Program-made: the position numbers and the translations under genes
The notes under the pieces: model-generated
Database searches by the model: none
What the model was told of the DNA's origin: nothing
What the model saw: only the letters and a program-made list of their open reading frames with translations
Shown: piece by piece, positions 1-12,500 of the stretch
Numbering within the stretch: the first letter of the stretch is position 1
Layout of the letters: each line of letters starts with the position of its first letter
Assembly (NCBI GenBank): GCA_950295325.1
Contig: OX485806.1
Span: 26,228,001-26,292,000, forward strand
Direction of reading: 5' to 3'
Length of the DNA stretch: 64,000 bases
Origin: Polytrichum commune
Taxonomy: Eukaryota > Streptophyta > Polytrichopsida > Polytrichales > Polytrichaceae

Positions 1-3000
1 ATATACACTTTGAGGGAAGAAAAGATTCCATAGAGAATTGACCATTTTCAATCAAAAGAATATGAGGTTATTATACAAAGGGAAAAGTTAGTTCACTCTT
101 TAAAATTTTCTTGTGAACAACCATATTTTCAAATTGGAATGGGATTATTGTCATTGACAAGAAAAATTCATGAGGAACACAATGATACATGTTGTGACCT
201 TCCTAGTGCCTTTGTTTTGGATGAATTTGCCTTCAAGAGTCATTCATAAGCCCAAAACGGGCCTCTCAAGAAGTTAGGGGTTAACAATTGGAATCCCAAC
301 ACGGTTGGAATACCGAGAGGGTGTTTTCAATAATTCTTCATACTTATTTTTTTTAAACAAATTTGGACTTTCAATGCATCTTTGTGGGCCCTTTTTTGGT
401 CATCATAGAATCAAATGTTATGATTATCGAGAACTCGCCATCACGCCAACTTTCCTCCACATATCCTCCCAACCATCCTAAGATCCAGTTGCTAGTTGGG
501 GTGCATGCTACCAACCTAGTCAAACCCCCTTGGCTACCTCCCAAGTACATTATCAAACCCAACAATGAGGGCGTCAAATCTGAAGATTTTTGAGAAAAAT
601 TAATAAAACTTGAAACCAACAATAATATCTCAAAAAGATTGGAAAAGACCCCATAAAACAAGTTGAGGCTTTGAGGCCCTTGACGGTCTTTTGGACCATG
701 TATAGTTGAAATTTGCTATTGGTTTCTCTACAAATTTAATGTATCATTGCAAGTTTTGCACAACTCTACAACTTGTAACTAGTATAGCCTCCCTTTAATT
801 GCAATGAGATCATAATTAAAAATAATGATAGGAGGCCCAATAAGCCCAATTATATGAAAAATTGAACATAATAGGGTACATGATATTCTCCAAAACCCAA
901 GTGATATCCCTTGGGTAAAGACCCTTTGGTTGCAAATATAATGAAAAAATACCAAAGGGTGTATCCCCAAGGCATCGCCTCCATAGAACACGTATCCTAC
1001 CCTATGACAATTGGTGACATCCCACATTGCACATGTCCGAAGTTCATCCAAAGTTTATTTGAGTTGCATGAAGCTTTGCTCAAATAAGTATGTCTTCTCA
1101 TGCTTTATAAAAAATAAAAATAAAAAACTTCAAACATATTTATTATGTGTTTAGATTTTTGTGCAAGGTGGATTATGACAATGACATGTTCATTCATGTA
1201 CCAACATACACCTACAACAAGGTCATGCAACTACTTGAACTTGCCAATGTTGTAGAATGTGAGTAATGTTTCAAGCGTTTGTATTCTGCTATATGTTTAA
1301 AATGTCAATCTGTGATATGTATTGATATAGATTGTTATAGTAAGAATTAACAATGGACAGATTTTTTTAAAAGTATATGTGATAATAAGCCCACTTCACT
1401 CTTAAAATATTTCAATTATTAAATGTGCTTACAATTCTATGTCAAGTAAATACATAAAAACAAGTCCACTATAACTTTGGATACCACCTTTGACATTGGT
1501 GTTTGTAATTACTCTCTTTATACACTTATGGTGTTCAATGCTTGCCACAATGGAATTTTTGATGCGTGTAATATAACCAATAAACATGATTGCAAAAGTT
1601 TAGTTGTCTTTGTGAAACTTATTATGAGCAAGTTGCAAGCAACTCGTCCAAAATAATGCCTGAATGCATTCATTATGACATCAACGAGGCCAAGCATAAC
1701 ACTTTGAGGTGGGTGTTATTATTATATGGTTCATTGTCTATTACTTTATATATGTTTTATGATTTTTCAATATTTATATTTTAAAAAATTATGTGTAGTT
1801 TTTTTCAATATAATCTATTCATATTCATTATCCCTATCACTTAATTTTAAATATAGCCTATCCAAATCTTTATCCAAATATGAGAACCACAACGTATTAC
1901 TTACAAATTGAAGCTTGATATCACAATATTAATGTAATCTAAGCTCATTTTGAGGGATGGTATGAAGACTATGGTTTAATTAATTCACAATGACATAACT
2001 ATGGAAGAGAAAATATCATATATATTTAATTCCATTGATTTTAACATTGGGTACCATTAGGTTTTATTTATAACAAAAAAAATTCAAGGGTACATACATA
2101 TAGACAAAATATCAAAGATAATTTTTCATGCCAAACAAAACACAAATACATGTGTAAAAATATTATTATAAAGCAATGTCCAAATGGTTAATTTTTCTTA
2201 TGATACGATTATAGGGTCGGCAGCTTAATTGATTTATTAAAATGTTGAAATTTAAAAATTATAACTGTTACAAACACAATTTTGCGATGAAAAAATGATA
2301 TTAATAAAAAATTGCATAATTGCATAATATATTTTATTGAATATTTTTGTATTATGATTGTCCGTATAATGAGTATGCATTATGCATAAATATTTGCAAA
2401 CATCAAACCACTACTATTTTGAAAATAACGATACGCATATTACAGAACCACTTCTGCAGGATTGTTTCAGATTTTTATGTCATAGAGTGGATTTTATGAC
2501 GATAATAAAATGATTATCATTATTGATTTAACTGACACAAATCACAAAGAGACACTTCATCTATATGATATGAAAATAAAACTAGATATCTTACAAGCAA
2601 ATGATGCTATTGAAATGAATATTCTACGTATACTTCTCCCTTTTTCTTCTTTTAAATAGAAATAAATCTATTGCACTCCAAATTCTACTCCACTCATCTA
2701 AACTTCACAATAAAGTTCACTTCACTCTTAAAATATTATAATGTCCACTTCACATCCCTAACCCTAACCAACCCTACCTTTTGAGGCGACGTGGCCGCCT
2801 CAGAGCGCAACATTTCGGCAGGAGGCTCTAGGCCTCCTCCTCGACAAGTGCATGAGATAATGCACTTGCATAACAAAAAAAAACTTAGTTTAAAAAATTA
2901 TTAGTCTATATTTATATACTTATTATTTATTTATTTAAACATATTTATAACACATATTATTATATGTCATAATGTTGACTATTATTATTATTATTGATTT

Positions 3001-4696
3001 GTAAACCTTATCCACTTATTATATCAAAAAAATTGAATAGGCTCATTACATAAGGTTAAAATATCATACATTCATATTTTTAAGATTACATGCAACCAAA
3101 AATAATCAAGTATGATCTAAAAATAATTAATATATGACTTTAGCTTATCTCATAATTTCAGTCACTACAACATTAGATCCAGTACATTAAATTTATTGTT
3201 AATCAGCATAATTTTTTTAATTTATAAAATATTTTTTAACATGCTCAAAATTATTTTGAACTCTGAATTTTAATTTAATTTAATTTAATTATTTTGTTAA
3301 CACCATTCATTAAGTTCACTCTATTGCTATGTTCAAAATTTAATGTTGTTAAATTCATTTCTTTGATGTTTGTTTATATTTATATTTTTCAATCCAACAC
3401 CTTACTTGAAGCACATAAATATTAGACGAAAATGCATGAAGACATGTTTCTAACTTTACATAATATTTTTCTTTAAAAAAACTCGAAGTTATTGAAAGTT
3501 TGTCCTCATTCCAATCCGGATTTGCTTAACATAATAATCTTCGCAATGAAAGGTTTTTGTAATCAAAAGATCCTAAATTGTTCAAGTGAGGCCAATGTTT
3601 GAAGGATATAAAGAAGGCCTACATAATCTCACCTTGAAACTCAATAAACATGTTAGATTTATCAAGACGCATTTGCAAGTCAATGATTTGTGTTATAATA
3701 GTATAAATTTAATGGTTCACATTTTAATATCAGTGCTTGTAATGGGAAAGAAACATTTGCTATCATATTAAATATATCTTCTTCATTGGAAGCTAATAAT
3801 TTTGCATCTATTAAAGTTTGGCTAGATTTTTGGGATAATTAAATATTGGTCATAAAGTTGACCCTCATCTTTTGTAAGCTATAACGTTAATTAATTGTTG
3901 TTTGGATCCAATTCTAAGTCTCATTGCACAAATTATAAAAACATGTTTAAGATTGGATTATTTGTTTTGAATTTGTGCCATTATATTTGTAGTTCCACTG
4001 ATGCTGTCAAATCTTGTGTAGAGTTTAATCTTTCCATACCTTGGAGTTTTTTGTTTTGTTATTTTTTAAAAAAACTTTTTTTACATAATTTATCATGGTT
4101 GTATCATGTTATTCTTGGCATCAATTTAACAAAAAAATGTATTATATTTTTCCAAACAAGAATAATATAACATCATCTCACAAAATCAAAATAATATTTT
4201 ACTGACCGTATAGAAAATAAAATGTGAGGGGGAGAAATAATCCATCTAGCGTAATATTAACTACAATACCACGTAATATACTATCATGTTGTCCCTCAGC
4301 AGAAATGATTCACCTCGATATTATCATTGCATTTTTATTTTTATTTTTATACAAACATTTCAAAATACTCAAATTAGTTCAACATCTAACGTGTTGAATA
4401 AAAAATATTAGTGAACAAATATTCATAATCAAATGATATTATATTATATTATAACTAAATAAAATATGGTAATTAATTATGTTAGATATAAGCTTATAAT
4501 AAATACTATTATAATGGAAATAAGAGGTTTGCAAGAGAATATGACATCGAATATATATGAACCAAAAGAAGAGATTTTGTGCAAAAAAATTCATTTCAAA
4601 ATAATATGATCATGTTAATGGTTGTAAGATGAATATATATGTCAAAAAAATTGAATGAGATGAGAGATGCAAAATGAAAATTTAACCAATATGCTA
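1..4696. other. AT-rich intergenic DNA, no supported gene
   Basis: I see no coding region here. The open frames are all under 100 codons, AT-driven, and show no recognisable motif or plausible splice partner. Runs of A/T and (ATT)n are common, for example near 2980. The only compositional break is a GC-rich island near 2780-2870, described separately. Parts of 1-1060 could be decayed retroelement sequence, but I cannot place them in a family. Confidence 0.6.
2782..2868. repeat. Three consecutive perfect hairpins in a GC-rich island
   Basis: Three perfect stem-loops lie within 87 bp of otherwise AT-rich DNA. The first has stem TGAGGCG/CGCCTCA (2782-2802), the second AGGAGGC/GCCTCCT (2820-2838), and the third CAAGTGCAT/ATGCACTTG around loop GAGATA (2845-2868). 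An A-run follows. They could be the end of a mobile element or a structured transcript 3' end. I found no Helitron CTRR terminus directly after the last hairpin. Confidence 0.6.
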
Positions 4697-4998
4697 TAGT
4701 TTTTGGGGATTGCTATTTCCACACCTTTTTGGCTAGATTCACACCTTTTTGCCGGTTCGGTTGCCGTGTCACTGAGGCGCTATATATGAGATTCTTCATG
4801 GTGCATCCGGACCGTTGATCCACCAAGGCCCATCCAAGGGCCTCAATGATCCTAGATGGCGGTGGGGCGGGGGTGGTGCTTGCCACCAAGGCGGGGTGGG
4901 GCCGTGGGCCTCATGTCTTTTTTGGGGAGGCCGGATTTAGGGTAGTGTCGGGCCTAGTGGCTAGGCGGGCGCAGTGGCTAGGCCTACTTATTATATAA

Positions 4999-5202
4999 CT
5001 AGTTGGTTACCCTTACTCTACTTACTAAATAACTAGTTGGTTAGCCTTACTCTACTTACTAAATGACTAGTTGGTTACCCTTACTCTACTTACTAAATGA
5101 CTAGTTGGTTACCCTTACTCTACTTATTAAATGACTAGTTGGTTACCCTTACTCTGCTTACTAAATAACTAGTTGGTTACCCTTACTCTACTTATGGTCA
5201 CT
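4999..5202 (+). repeat. 34-bp tandem array in the foldback loop (6 copies)
   Basis: The anchor CTAGTTGGTT recurs at 4999, 5033, 5067, 5101, 5135 and 5169, an exact 34-bp period. Two inverted copies lie near 5395-5460 on the other side of the loop. The array may reflect replication slippage or unequal exchange inside the element. Confidence 0.92.
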
Positions 5203-5209
5203 CTTCTTA

Positions 5210-5395
5210 ATTGGACATGTATATTTGAGTGGTATATGTGCAAGTCTTGAAGTTAGGTATGGACACCTATATGATCATTATTGACACCATAATCTTCACT
5301 TTGATAATGACTAAGATATTCATATGAGCTCCTAAATTTTGATTTGGATTTGCTAACCATCTCGTACTAACCTACTTGTTTCATATCATGCCATA
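5210..5395 (+). repeat. Dispersed repeat family, copy inside the foldback loop
   Basis: This segment resembles 23310-23650 along much of its length. It shares the CTTAATTGGACA-like block, the ATATTTGAGTGGTAT block, the TCTTCACTTTG / AAGATATTCATAT block and CTAACCATCTCGTACTAA. Shorter relatives lie near 37745, 46455 and 63490. The family has no obvious coding content. Confidence 0.7.
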
Positions 5396-5762
5396 AGTAG
5401 AGTAAGGCTAACCAACTAGTTATTCAATAAGTAGAGTAAGGGTGACCATCTAGTTATATAATAAGTAGGCCTAGCCACTGGGCCCGCCTAGCCACTAGGC
5501 CCGACACCACCCTAAATCCGGCCTCCCCAAAAAAGACATGAGGCCCACGGCCCCACCCCGCCTTGGTGGCAAGCACCACCCCCGCCCCCCACCCCACCGC
5601 CACCTAGGATCATTGAGGCCCTTGGATGGGCCTTGGTGGATCAACGGTCCGGATGCACCATGAAGAATCTCATATATAGCGCCTCAGTGACACGGCAACC
5701 GAACCGGCAAAAAGGTGTGAATCTAGCCAAAAAGGTGTGGAAATAGCAATCCCCTAGTTTTT

Positions 5763-6822
5763 TAATACAAAATAGTTGATCATAATTCGGACATATATTG
5801 AAAATCATAAATTATACAAGGTTTATGATATATAAGAATTCCAACATATTACATTGCATTCCTAAAAATAAATATATTGATTTAGATCTAATAACCAAAT
5901 TTAATTAAAATCAATATCAATAATTTATTTCATGAAGGTGATTTATAGATCTATAAGATACAATTTCATGCAAACAATTACAAGGACTTTCATATTATAA
6001 GTATATAAATATGCAAATGATAATTTTTATAAGAAAAATATAATATAAAAATATAAAGAAGTAAGAAATCTTTATGCAAACTCATAAGAATAGAAGCCAA
6101 AAACTTCAAAGCTACAAACATGATGTAATTATGTAATTATGAAAATAATTGAATCCAAAATAACATATAGTTACTAAAATTAAAAGATTACAAGTGAAAG
6201 TTGAGGGGTCATGGAATATAATATGCACAAAAAAGTATGCCATGAAGATGTGATTTTAATATGAAAAATCTTGTTCAAGGATACAAAACATAAAAAGAGT
6301 TTTCAATGTGAAATTTGATGGAAGCATATCAAGCAGACATGAGATCCAATACTTATTAAAAAGAAATGTAGTTTTATTATAAAATTTACATTACTCAATC
6401 TTCCACACTATAATCAAAAGTTTATATCTTAATCTTCTAATCATTATTCAATCATAAACCTTGAACAAAAATGATCTTATATCTAATATGTTTTTCAATC
6501 TTATTTAGATTCAAATTGCACATCAACTTATGGATTCAGACTAAGCGTCAATATCAAAAACATAAAGCACATCAACTCTTATGAATCAAAATTGAACCAA
6601 ACTTGATAATAATGAGCAATGTCATATAAACAAATCTATGCATAATTCTTATTAGTTTTTTTAATAAGCAAATCTAAGAGAAAAAATCATATTATCCATG
6701 AAATTAGAAAGAAAAAATTGTTATGTTCCAAATTTATTGTGTGACTGAATTCAAAAGCAAGAAAAATAGTATGTATTCAAATCTAAGACCAAGAATCCTA
6801 CTAACAAAGCAAATATGAGAAG
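5763..6822. other. AT-rich intergenic DNA
   Basis: I see no gene, RNA or structured repeat between the foldback element and the large transposon. Every frame is stop-rich. Confidence 0.6.
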
Positions 6823-6844
6823 AAGGCTGCTCGGGGGGAGCACT
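6823..6844 (+). repeat. Left TSD and TIR of the P-like element
   Basis: The TSD AAGGCTGC occupies 6823-6830 and is followed by TCGGGGGGAGCACT. The same 8 bases recur outside the right end at 15272-15279. Confidence 0.82.
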
Positions 6845-7080
6845 AGATATGGTGTTTGAGGATCACGTGCGTTCAAGCCCCTATTACATGGGGGCTATGT
6901 ATGTAAATTTTGTTGATTATCGTAGGCCTATGTTTACCTAAATTTCTAAATTTTGTTCATTTCATGTGCCCTACTTTTCATTATAAATTTTTTGTTGGAC
7001 TAATTTTTTGTAGGCTATCTTCATTATAAATACAACATCAGACCCTATTTTCTAGGGGTTTAGACATGAATTTTCCAAAA

Positions 7081-7401
7081 GCGCCGCTTCTAGCATGGAT
7101 TCTGACTTAGAGGCGTTCAGTCATAATCCTACACATGGTAGCTTCGCGCCACTGGCTTTTCAACCAAGCGCAATGACCAATTATGTGAATCAACGGTTCC
7201 TCTCGTACTAAGTTGAATTACTATTGCGGCACCGTGCATCAGTAGGGTAAAACTAACCTGTCTCACGACAGTCTAAACCCAGCTCACGTTCCCTATTGGT
7301 GGGTGAACAATCCAACACTTGGTGAATTCTGCTTCACAATGATAGGAAGAGTCGACATCAAAGGATCAAAAATCAACGTCGCTATGAACGCTTGGCTGCC
7401 A
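7081..7401 (-). pseudogene. 25S rRNA fragment inside the transposon
   Basis: On the minus strand this is about 320 bp of the 3' domain of nuclear large-subunit rRNA, seen here as its reverse complement. Recognisable conserved blocks include those giving TCTCGTACTA, CAGTAGGGTAAAACTAACC and GGTGGGTGAACAATCC on the plus strand. Similarity stops abruptly near 7401, where the normal continuation is missing, and begins at about 7081. It carries scattered substitutions (for example the GGCACCGTGCATCAG stretch), so it is a non-functional fragment. It lies about 250 bp inside the left TIR of the P-like element. It may be a captured piece of rDNA or an rRNA-derived retroposon. Confidence 0.88.
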
Positions 7402-8048
7402 TCCACCCATTGCTAATCGGGATAACCAAGGGAACAAATTTTCCTACTTAGACAATTCCTCATCAAGAAAAACACTTCACATCGAGAAGACAGATGAAAA
7501 CTCCAGCTGCAACAACATCTCATGTACAAAGGGTCAACTAAAAGCCTGGAATTAATTGCCGTGTGTTGAATCATGAAGTTCAAACACACAAAACTACGCC
7601 AAATATATGTAATCACTAAGATGGACCATTCTGATCCAAAATCCTTCCTCATCAACATACACATGGTTTAGGGTTATGAAATGAAAACATTCATCATGCA
7701 CGAGTCCATACAAAAAAGCAGTCCAAGAGGAATAGGGTTAGGATAACATTCATTGAACAATATAGGGTTGTGTTCAAAAACACAATATTGTTCATTTACA
7801 AGGCTCACAACTGAACCTACGTGTCTACTTTGTAATATTGCTATACACTTCCATATCTATGCAAGGAAAAAAGTTTCCTAAACTCTAAGCCCTTTCATTG
7901 CTTCAACCCTGAATGCGCAATTTTTTTGGAAACCTGCATAACACCATAAATCCATTGATGTCAGTGGCATTCCAAGTTGATTATGTGCACACAAATGTTC
8001 ACAAACAATCGCAAAGTTCCGAAAAATCAAGGGGTAGGGTCATTTACC

Positions 8049-8558
8049 TTAACTTCTGTGTGCCGGTGTCAGCCACATACGCGGGGACTGGGATTCTCCG
8101 ACTCCTCCATGCGCAACTATCTCCTCATTCCAACCTCCATAAATCAGGTTTCGAAGATGTCGCAGTTCTCCTACGCTAAGCTCGTGCAACGAGCTTCTGC
8201 ATAAGTGTTCCGGGATTGGGGAGTCCACATTCCAATCCTTGCTGAAGACGTCCATGTTGATGTCAAATTCATTAAGGGCATGCGACATCGCCTCCACTGG
8301 AGATAAACTCCCCTTCATGAGCTGCACATCATGGGACGCCAGCCAGAGCGCTGCGAGCTGCACCGTGTTTGCAGCATCCTCCCGGGTCTTTGTCGAAACA
8401 CTCGCCAAAGTTGACAGCAATTTCAGCAGTGCGCCCCGGTCCACGTGAGAACGCTCGTATCGAACCCAAGGACACCCATAAAGGCAACAAAAATCAAGGA
8501 CATATTCAAGGAGTGCATCCAAGACAATATGGGTCTTATTCATTTGTGGCATCTCCAT
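8049..8558 (-). CDS. Second ORF of the P-like transposon, unknown protein (169 aa)
   Basis: I do not recognise this protein. The frame is continuous for 169 codons from an ATG at 8558 and is GC-richer than its surroundings, like the transposase. The middle region looks helical and is rich in Leu, Ala and Glu, with runs such as LLKLLSTLASVS and LRHLRNLIYGG. No catalytic motif or membrane segment is visible. It lies downstream of the transposase in the same orientation, across the 77-bp tandem array. A good splice donor (AAG|GTAAAT) lies immediately after the stop, as also happens after the transposase ORF. It may be an accessory transposon protein, a missed 3' exon, or a captured host fragment. 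Confidence 0.5.
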   Translation of the reverse strand: MEMPQMNKTHIVLDALLEYVLDFCCLYGCPWVRYERSHVDRGALLKLLSTLASVSTKTREDAANTVQLAALWLASHDVQLMKGSLSPVEAMSHALNEFDINMDVFSKDWNVDSPIPEHLCRSSLHELSVGELRHLRNLIYGGWNEEIVAHGGVGESQSPRMWLTPAHRS

Positions 8559-8949
8559 TGCAACAGTTCAAGAATTAGGGTCAGGGTGAAGAGGTTACCA
8601 AATTCCTACCATCAGCCACAAAAACCACTTGAGAAATAGGGTGGGCCATTCAACCTTTACCCTCAAACCTCCAAATTATTACCCTTTGAATCCCCCAACA
8701 ACACTTAACCCTAGCAATTATCCCTAAATTCACTAGCATAGTATCCTGCAAAAGGAAGAACCCAACAATGAAGCACATGGTAGGGTTTAGAAAACGCACC
8801 CTTTGTTCACAGCCACAGCAATGTCTCTCAGAGCTTAGATTAGGGTAGAAGCAACCACTTAAACCTTAGTATAAAAGCTTCCTCACCCCTCAAACATTCG
8901 TATAACCCTCAGTAAACCTCTGTAGCTAAAAGAGATGGATCAGAACACC

Positions 8950-9345
8950 AACTCCTAAACCCTTAGTGCCTGCTCAACCCTTTCAACAGTAGCTCAACCT
9001 TTAGAAACCCCTAAACCATTAGTGCCTTCTACACCCTGTGCAATGCAGCTCAACCCTGCAAAAATGTAGCTCAACCCTTAGAAACCCCTAAACCATTAGT
9101 GCCTTCTAAACCCTGTGCAATGCACCTCAACCCTGCAAAAATGTAGCTCAACCCTTAGAAACCCCTAAACCCTTACTGCCTTCTAAACCCTGTGCAATGC
9201 ACCTCAACCTTGTGTAAATGTAGCTGAACCCTTAGACACCCCTAAACCCTTACTGCCTGCTCAACCCTGTGCAATGCAGCTCAACCCTGAAAAATGTAAC
9301 TCAAACCCAAAATCCCTAAACCCCTAAACCCTTAGTAGCTGCTAA
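8950..9345. repeat. 77-bp tandem array downstream of the transposase
   Basis: The anchor CTAAACCMTTA recurs at 9011, 9088, 9165 and 9242, an exact 77-bp period, with partial units at about 8955 and 9320. Units contain GCAATGCAGCTCAACCCTG-like and AATGTAGCTCAACCCTTAG-like blocks. The array lies between the two ORFs of the P-like element. The frequent CCCTAAA words look telomere-like, but they are embedded in a longer unit. Confidence 0.88.
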
Positions 9346-9510
9346 ACCCTTAGTATCATTCAAGGCGTAACTCACAACTAACCTTAACATCCCACATAGA
9401 CTTAAACAGATAGTTTAATGTTCAGTAGGAGAAGCCCAAATATGCGCCAGATTTGAAGGAGAAGACTAAGTTGAGGAGAATGTTTAGGTCTTACCTTATA
9501 TCTTTGAATG

Positions 9511-12500
9511 CTATTCCACTCTCTTGTTCAATACATACTCATTCAAGTTCTCAGCATCACCCCTGTCCAAGCTGTAAACTTGAGTCTCATACTTATAAGT
9601 GAGAGTGACATTAGTAATTATCGACTCAAGACTAATCCATTTAGAGTCTGTTAAGTTATACTTGAATTTATATTGACCGGGTGCTCGGGTGTAATAATGC
9701 AAAATGACTTCTACACTAGAAATCAGGGTATTTTTTTTGCCTGTTAATACCTCCCTGTTCGCAATATCCACGGGGTGCTTCAGAGACCCCCACGACGTCC
9801 CACTAGCACGCCTTCGCATCTTTTGTATGCGGCCAACCCACCAGGTTCCCTCGTCCACCCCCTTTAGTGTTGACGCGACCCTGCCAGACTTTTTAGCTAG
9901 AGAATTTCCCCTTCTCTTTGCGGCAGTAACTGTAGACGGCCTCGTAATTGTAGTGCGTTGCAAAAAGTATACTCCGACATCAGACCCGATTTCGACAAAA
10001 CATGTATTAGAGCATTGAGCTGCTCTTAGATAATCCTCGCTATTATTAAAATACAACGAATTCCTTACCCGTGTCAACCTGTCCTTCGACAAGAATGGGT
10101 TACCATTCAGCTGCCCGACCAACGTAGATTTGAATATCCTGTGCCCATCAAACTCCACAAAGGCTTCTACTATAGCTGGGATAGGGAGTGAACGAACATG
10201 TCCTTCGTGGTTGCTCAACATCTCGGAAATTATGTCTCGCGTCTCACTCTCCACGATTGCAAGAGCTGGGACCCCGTCATCAATGAGGTCCTCTTCCACA
10301 TGCTCTACTGCGGCAGGTTCAGTATCATGCAGCTCACCCTGGAGCTGTGACTCGTCCTCCTTTTCATTTATATCTTCTCGAAGGACTTCCATGTCGCCAT
10401 CCTCACCGCGTACAGGCTTAGAAGTGGCTGCCCAGGCAAAAGATAGTTTGTCCGCCCGCTCAACTATCCATGGTTTATCAAACCATACCCTTAGCTTCGC
10501 AGCAGCTTGTGGATTGGGGGCCATGTTTAAACTAGTAATCACCCTTTGCGCCTCTTTCAGTCCCTGCTTTAAGGCTTGAACAACGCCCTCATTGGTTGAC
10601 ACAAGACTGTAGTCTCCAAGGTTGGGCTCCCCCTCTCCTTCACCCAGTGGATGCAACTTTGCCCAGATGTTCTTCATCTTGTTGTGTGCCCTCGCGAACT
10701 TGATCCCATTATGTCCATATTCAATCTGCGACAAATGGTTAACAGTATTTGCACAACCAACTAATTCATGAAAATCATAAGCCCTCTCCATGCCTACCAT
10801 GCCCCCAACCTTTGAGAAAAATATCTCGCATGAGTCACTACCAGTTAAGTGGAATGGCACACTCAAGTGAGGATACTTGTCACGGAAATGGCAAATAAGC
10901 AGAACTATGAAATGACACGACATCTGTATATCCAAGAAGCATTGTTGACTAACGAAGTTCACTTTCGGATCCACATGTTCAGTATTTCCCATAACACCAT
11001 GGTTACCGTGCCTCATCCACAATTTCCAGATTCGGAAAAAAAAGGAGACCTTACCTGCTTTCACAATCCGAGATCGAAGGTCGTGACTTGGGGAAAGAAA
11101 TATATCAATATAGTCAGCACATATCTCTAGGTACATCTCGGTTCCAAGTGTGCGTTCACGGTGCAAATCAGTAGACACACGAAAGGACCGCAGGCAGTCT
11201 CGAACTTTCTATGAGCATAATCTTTGAGCACTAGCCCAATTCTGCCGGTCCTTTCTGTCATAATCCTCCTGAAGTAACCCATGTTGATCCAGTGTGAATC
11301 GGTTGAACACTTGGCAAATGTGTTGGTGAAGGGCCAGATCACCCCCTAATCGCAACGTACGCACATTGCTATCAATGGGATTCAACAATTTCTTACCATT
11401 GTGAATATAGTCTTGGTCATGCAAGCCGGTTGCTTCTCCATCGACATTCATAGATGAAGTGAAAACCCAGCCTTCCCAATCCACACTTAACCTCGGCCCC
11501 TCTAAACCTCTATAATCTAGAAGCATTAACTGCCTCCTACGGGAGTCCCCATCACTAGCATGTCCTATAATGGGACCCACAGCCGCATAGCAATGTTTTG
11601 TCCACAACTCATCGATTCTATCCCATTGTTGTCTAACCCAACCTGAATCAAAACAACCGCAGGTACAAGAAGCAACCAACACCAATCGAGGAAGTTTATC
11701 ATGCAAGGGGTTCACAACAATTACTCTTGCAAACCCCCCCACCTTGTCAAGCCTAAACGAGTCTACCATTTTATTGTACCCTACCTCACCAACTCCGACA
11801 GTGGGCTTATAATGAGGGATACAAGTGTGATTCTCTTTCGGCCCACAAAACCCCACCAGAGTATCCCACCTCGCCTCCCAAGAAACCCGCCCCCTGACCT
11901 TTGTTTCATCTTCAGCAAGTATAACCGGGATGGGGCCACTTATGCCATGCGCAACTTTAGCAGCGGAATAGATGTAGGCAATGGATTCAAAGATTTCAGC
12001 ATGTTCCCCTGATATGAACTGTACGCCTTTTCTACATTCCCTTCGAATAGTGTCATAACTAGGTCCAGCAAAGTTGAGGGCAAATAAGTCACATAGACGT
12101 CGGCCCCCATAGATCCTCATTGCTTGCGAAAAACATTTAGTATTTTCGCTATAGCGATTCCCACTACCCTTCCTATTCAAGTTCCCTGCCACATCCTTCA
12201 TGAAGTCCCACAGTCCAGGTTTGCCTCCAAATGCTCCTATCCGATGGGCACTAATAATATTGTTACAGAATTTCATCAAATTTTTATATGATGAGGCATT
12301 TATGGCACTCTCACGCATCGTTGGTCTTCTGGCCTTCAATTGCACAATCCTTGTTCTAGCATGCCAGTAGTGTAGCTTTTCTAGCCGATATTTTCTAGCC
12401 AACTCTCTTGTATGTTTCGACACTTCATATACACCTAAATACCCTAACCGTATCCCTCCTGCAGTGGTTCTGTGGCCTCTCTTAACCAATGCCTGGTCCT

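Larger units (their letters stand above)
4705..5754. mobile_element. Foldback/long-TIR DNA transposon, non-autonomous
   Basis: Two arms of about 290 bp (about 4705-5000 and 5460-5754) are near-perfect reverse complements, beginning GGGGATTGCTATTTCC. The element is flanked by an identical 8-bp direct repeat TAGTTTTT at 4697-4704 and 5755-5762, which I read as a target-site duplication. The arms are GC-rich against AT-rich surroundings. The loop holds six 34-bp tandem units and a piece of a dispersed repeat family. There is no coding capacity, so it must have been mobilised in trans. An 8-bp TSD fits the hAT or P superfamilies, but the terminal sequence does not match the P-like element at 6.8-15.3 kb. 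Confidence 0.88.

Noticed and set aside
2782-2900. Helitron 3' end
   Set aside because: The hairpin is right, but no CTRR terminus lies about 10 bp after it and no 5' TC end was found.
7413-7664. ORF of 83 codons, minus strand
   Set aside because: It partly overlaps the rRNA fragment edge, has no motif, and is not continuous with the transposon proteins.
8950-9345. Telomere-like CCCTAAA words
   Set aside because: They are parts of a 77-bp unit inside a transposon and not a run of 7-bp telomeric repeats.
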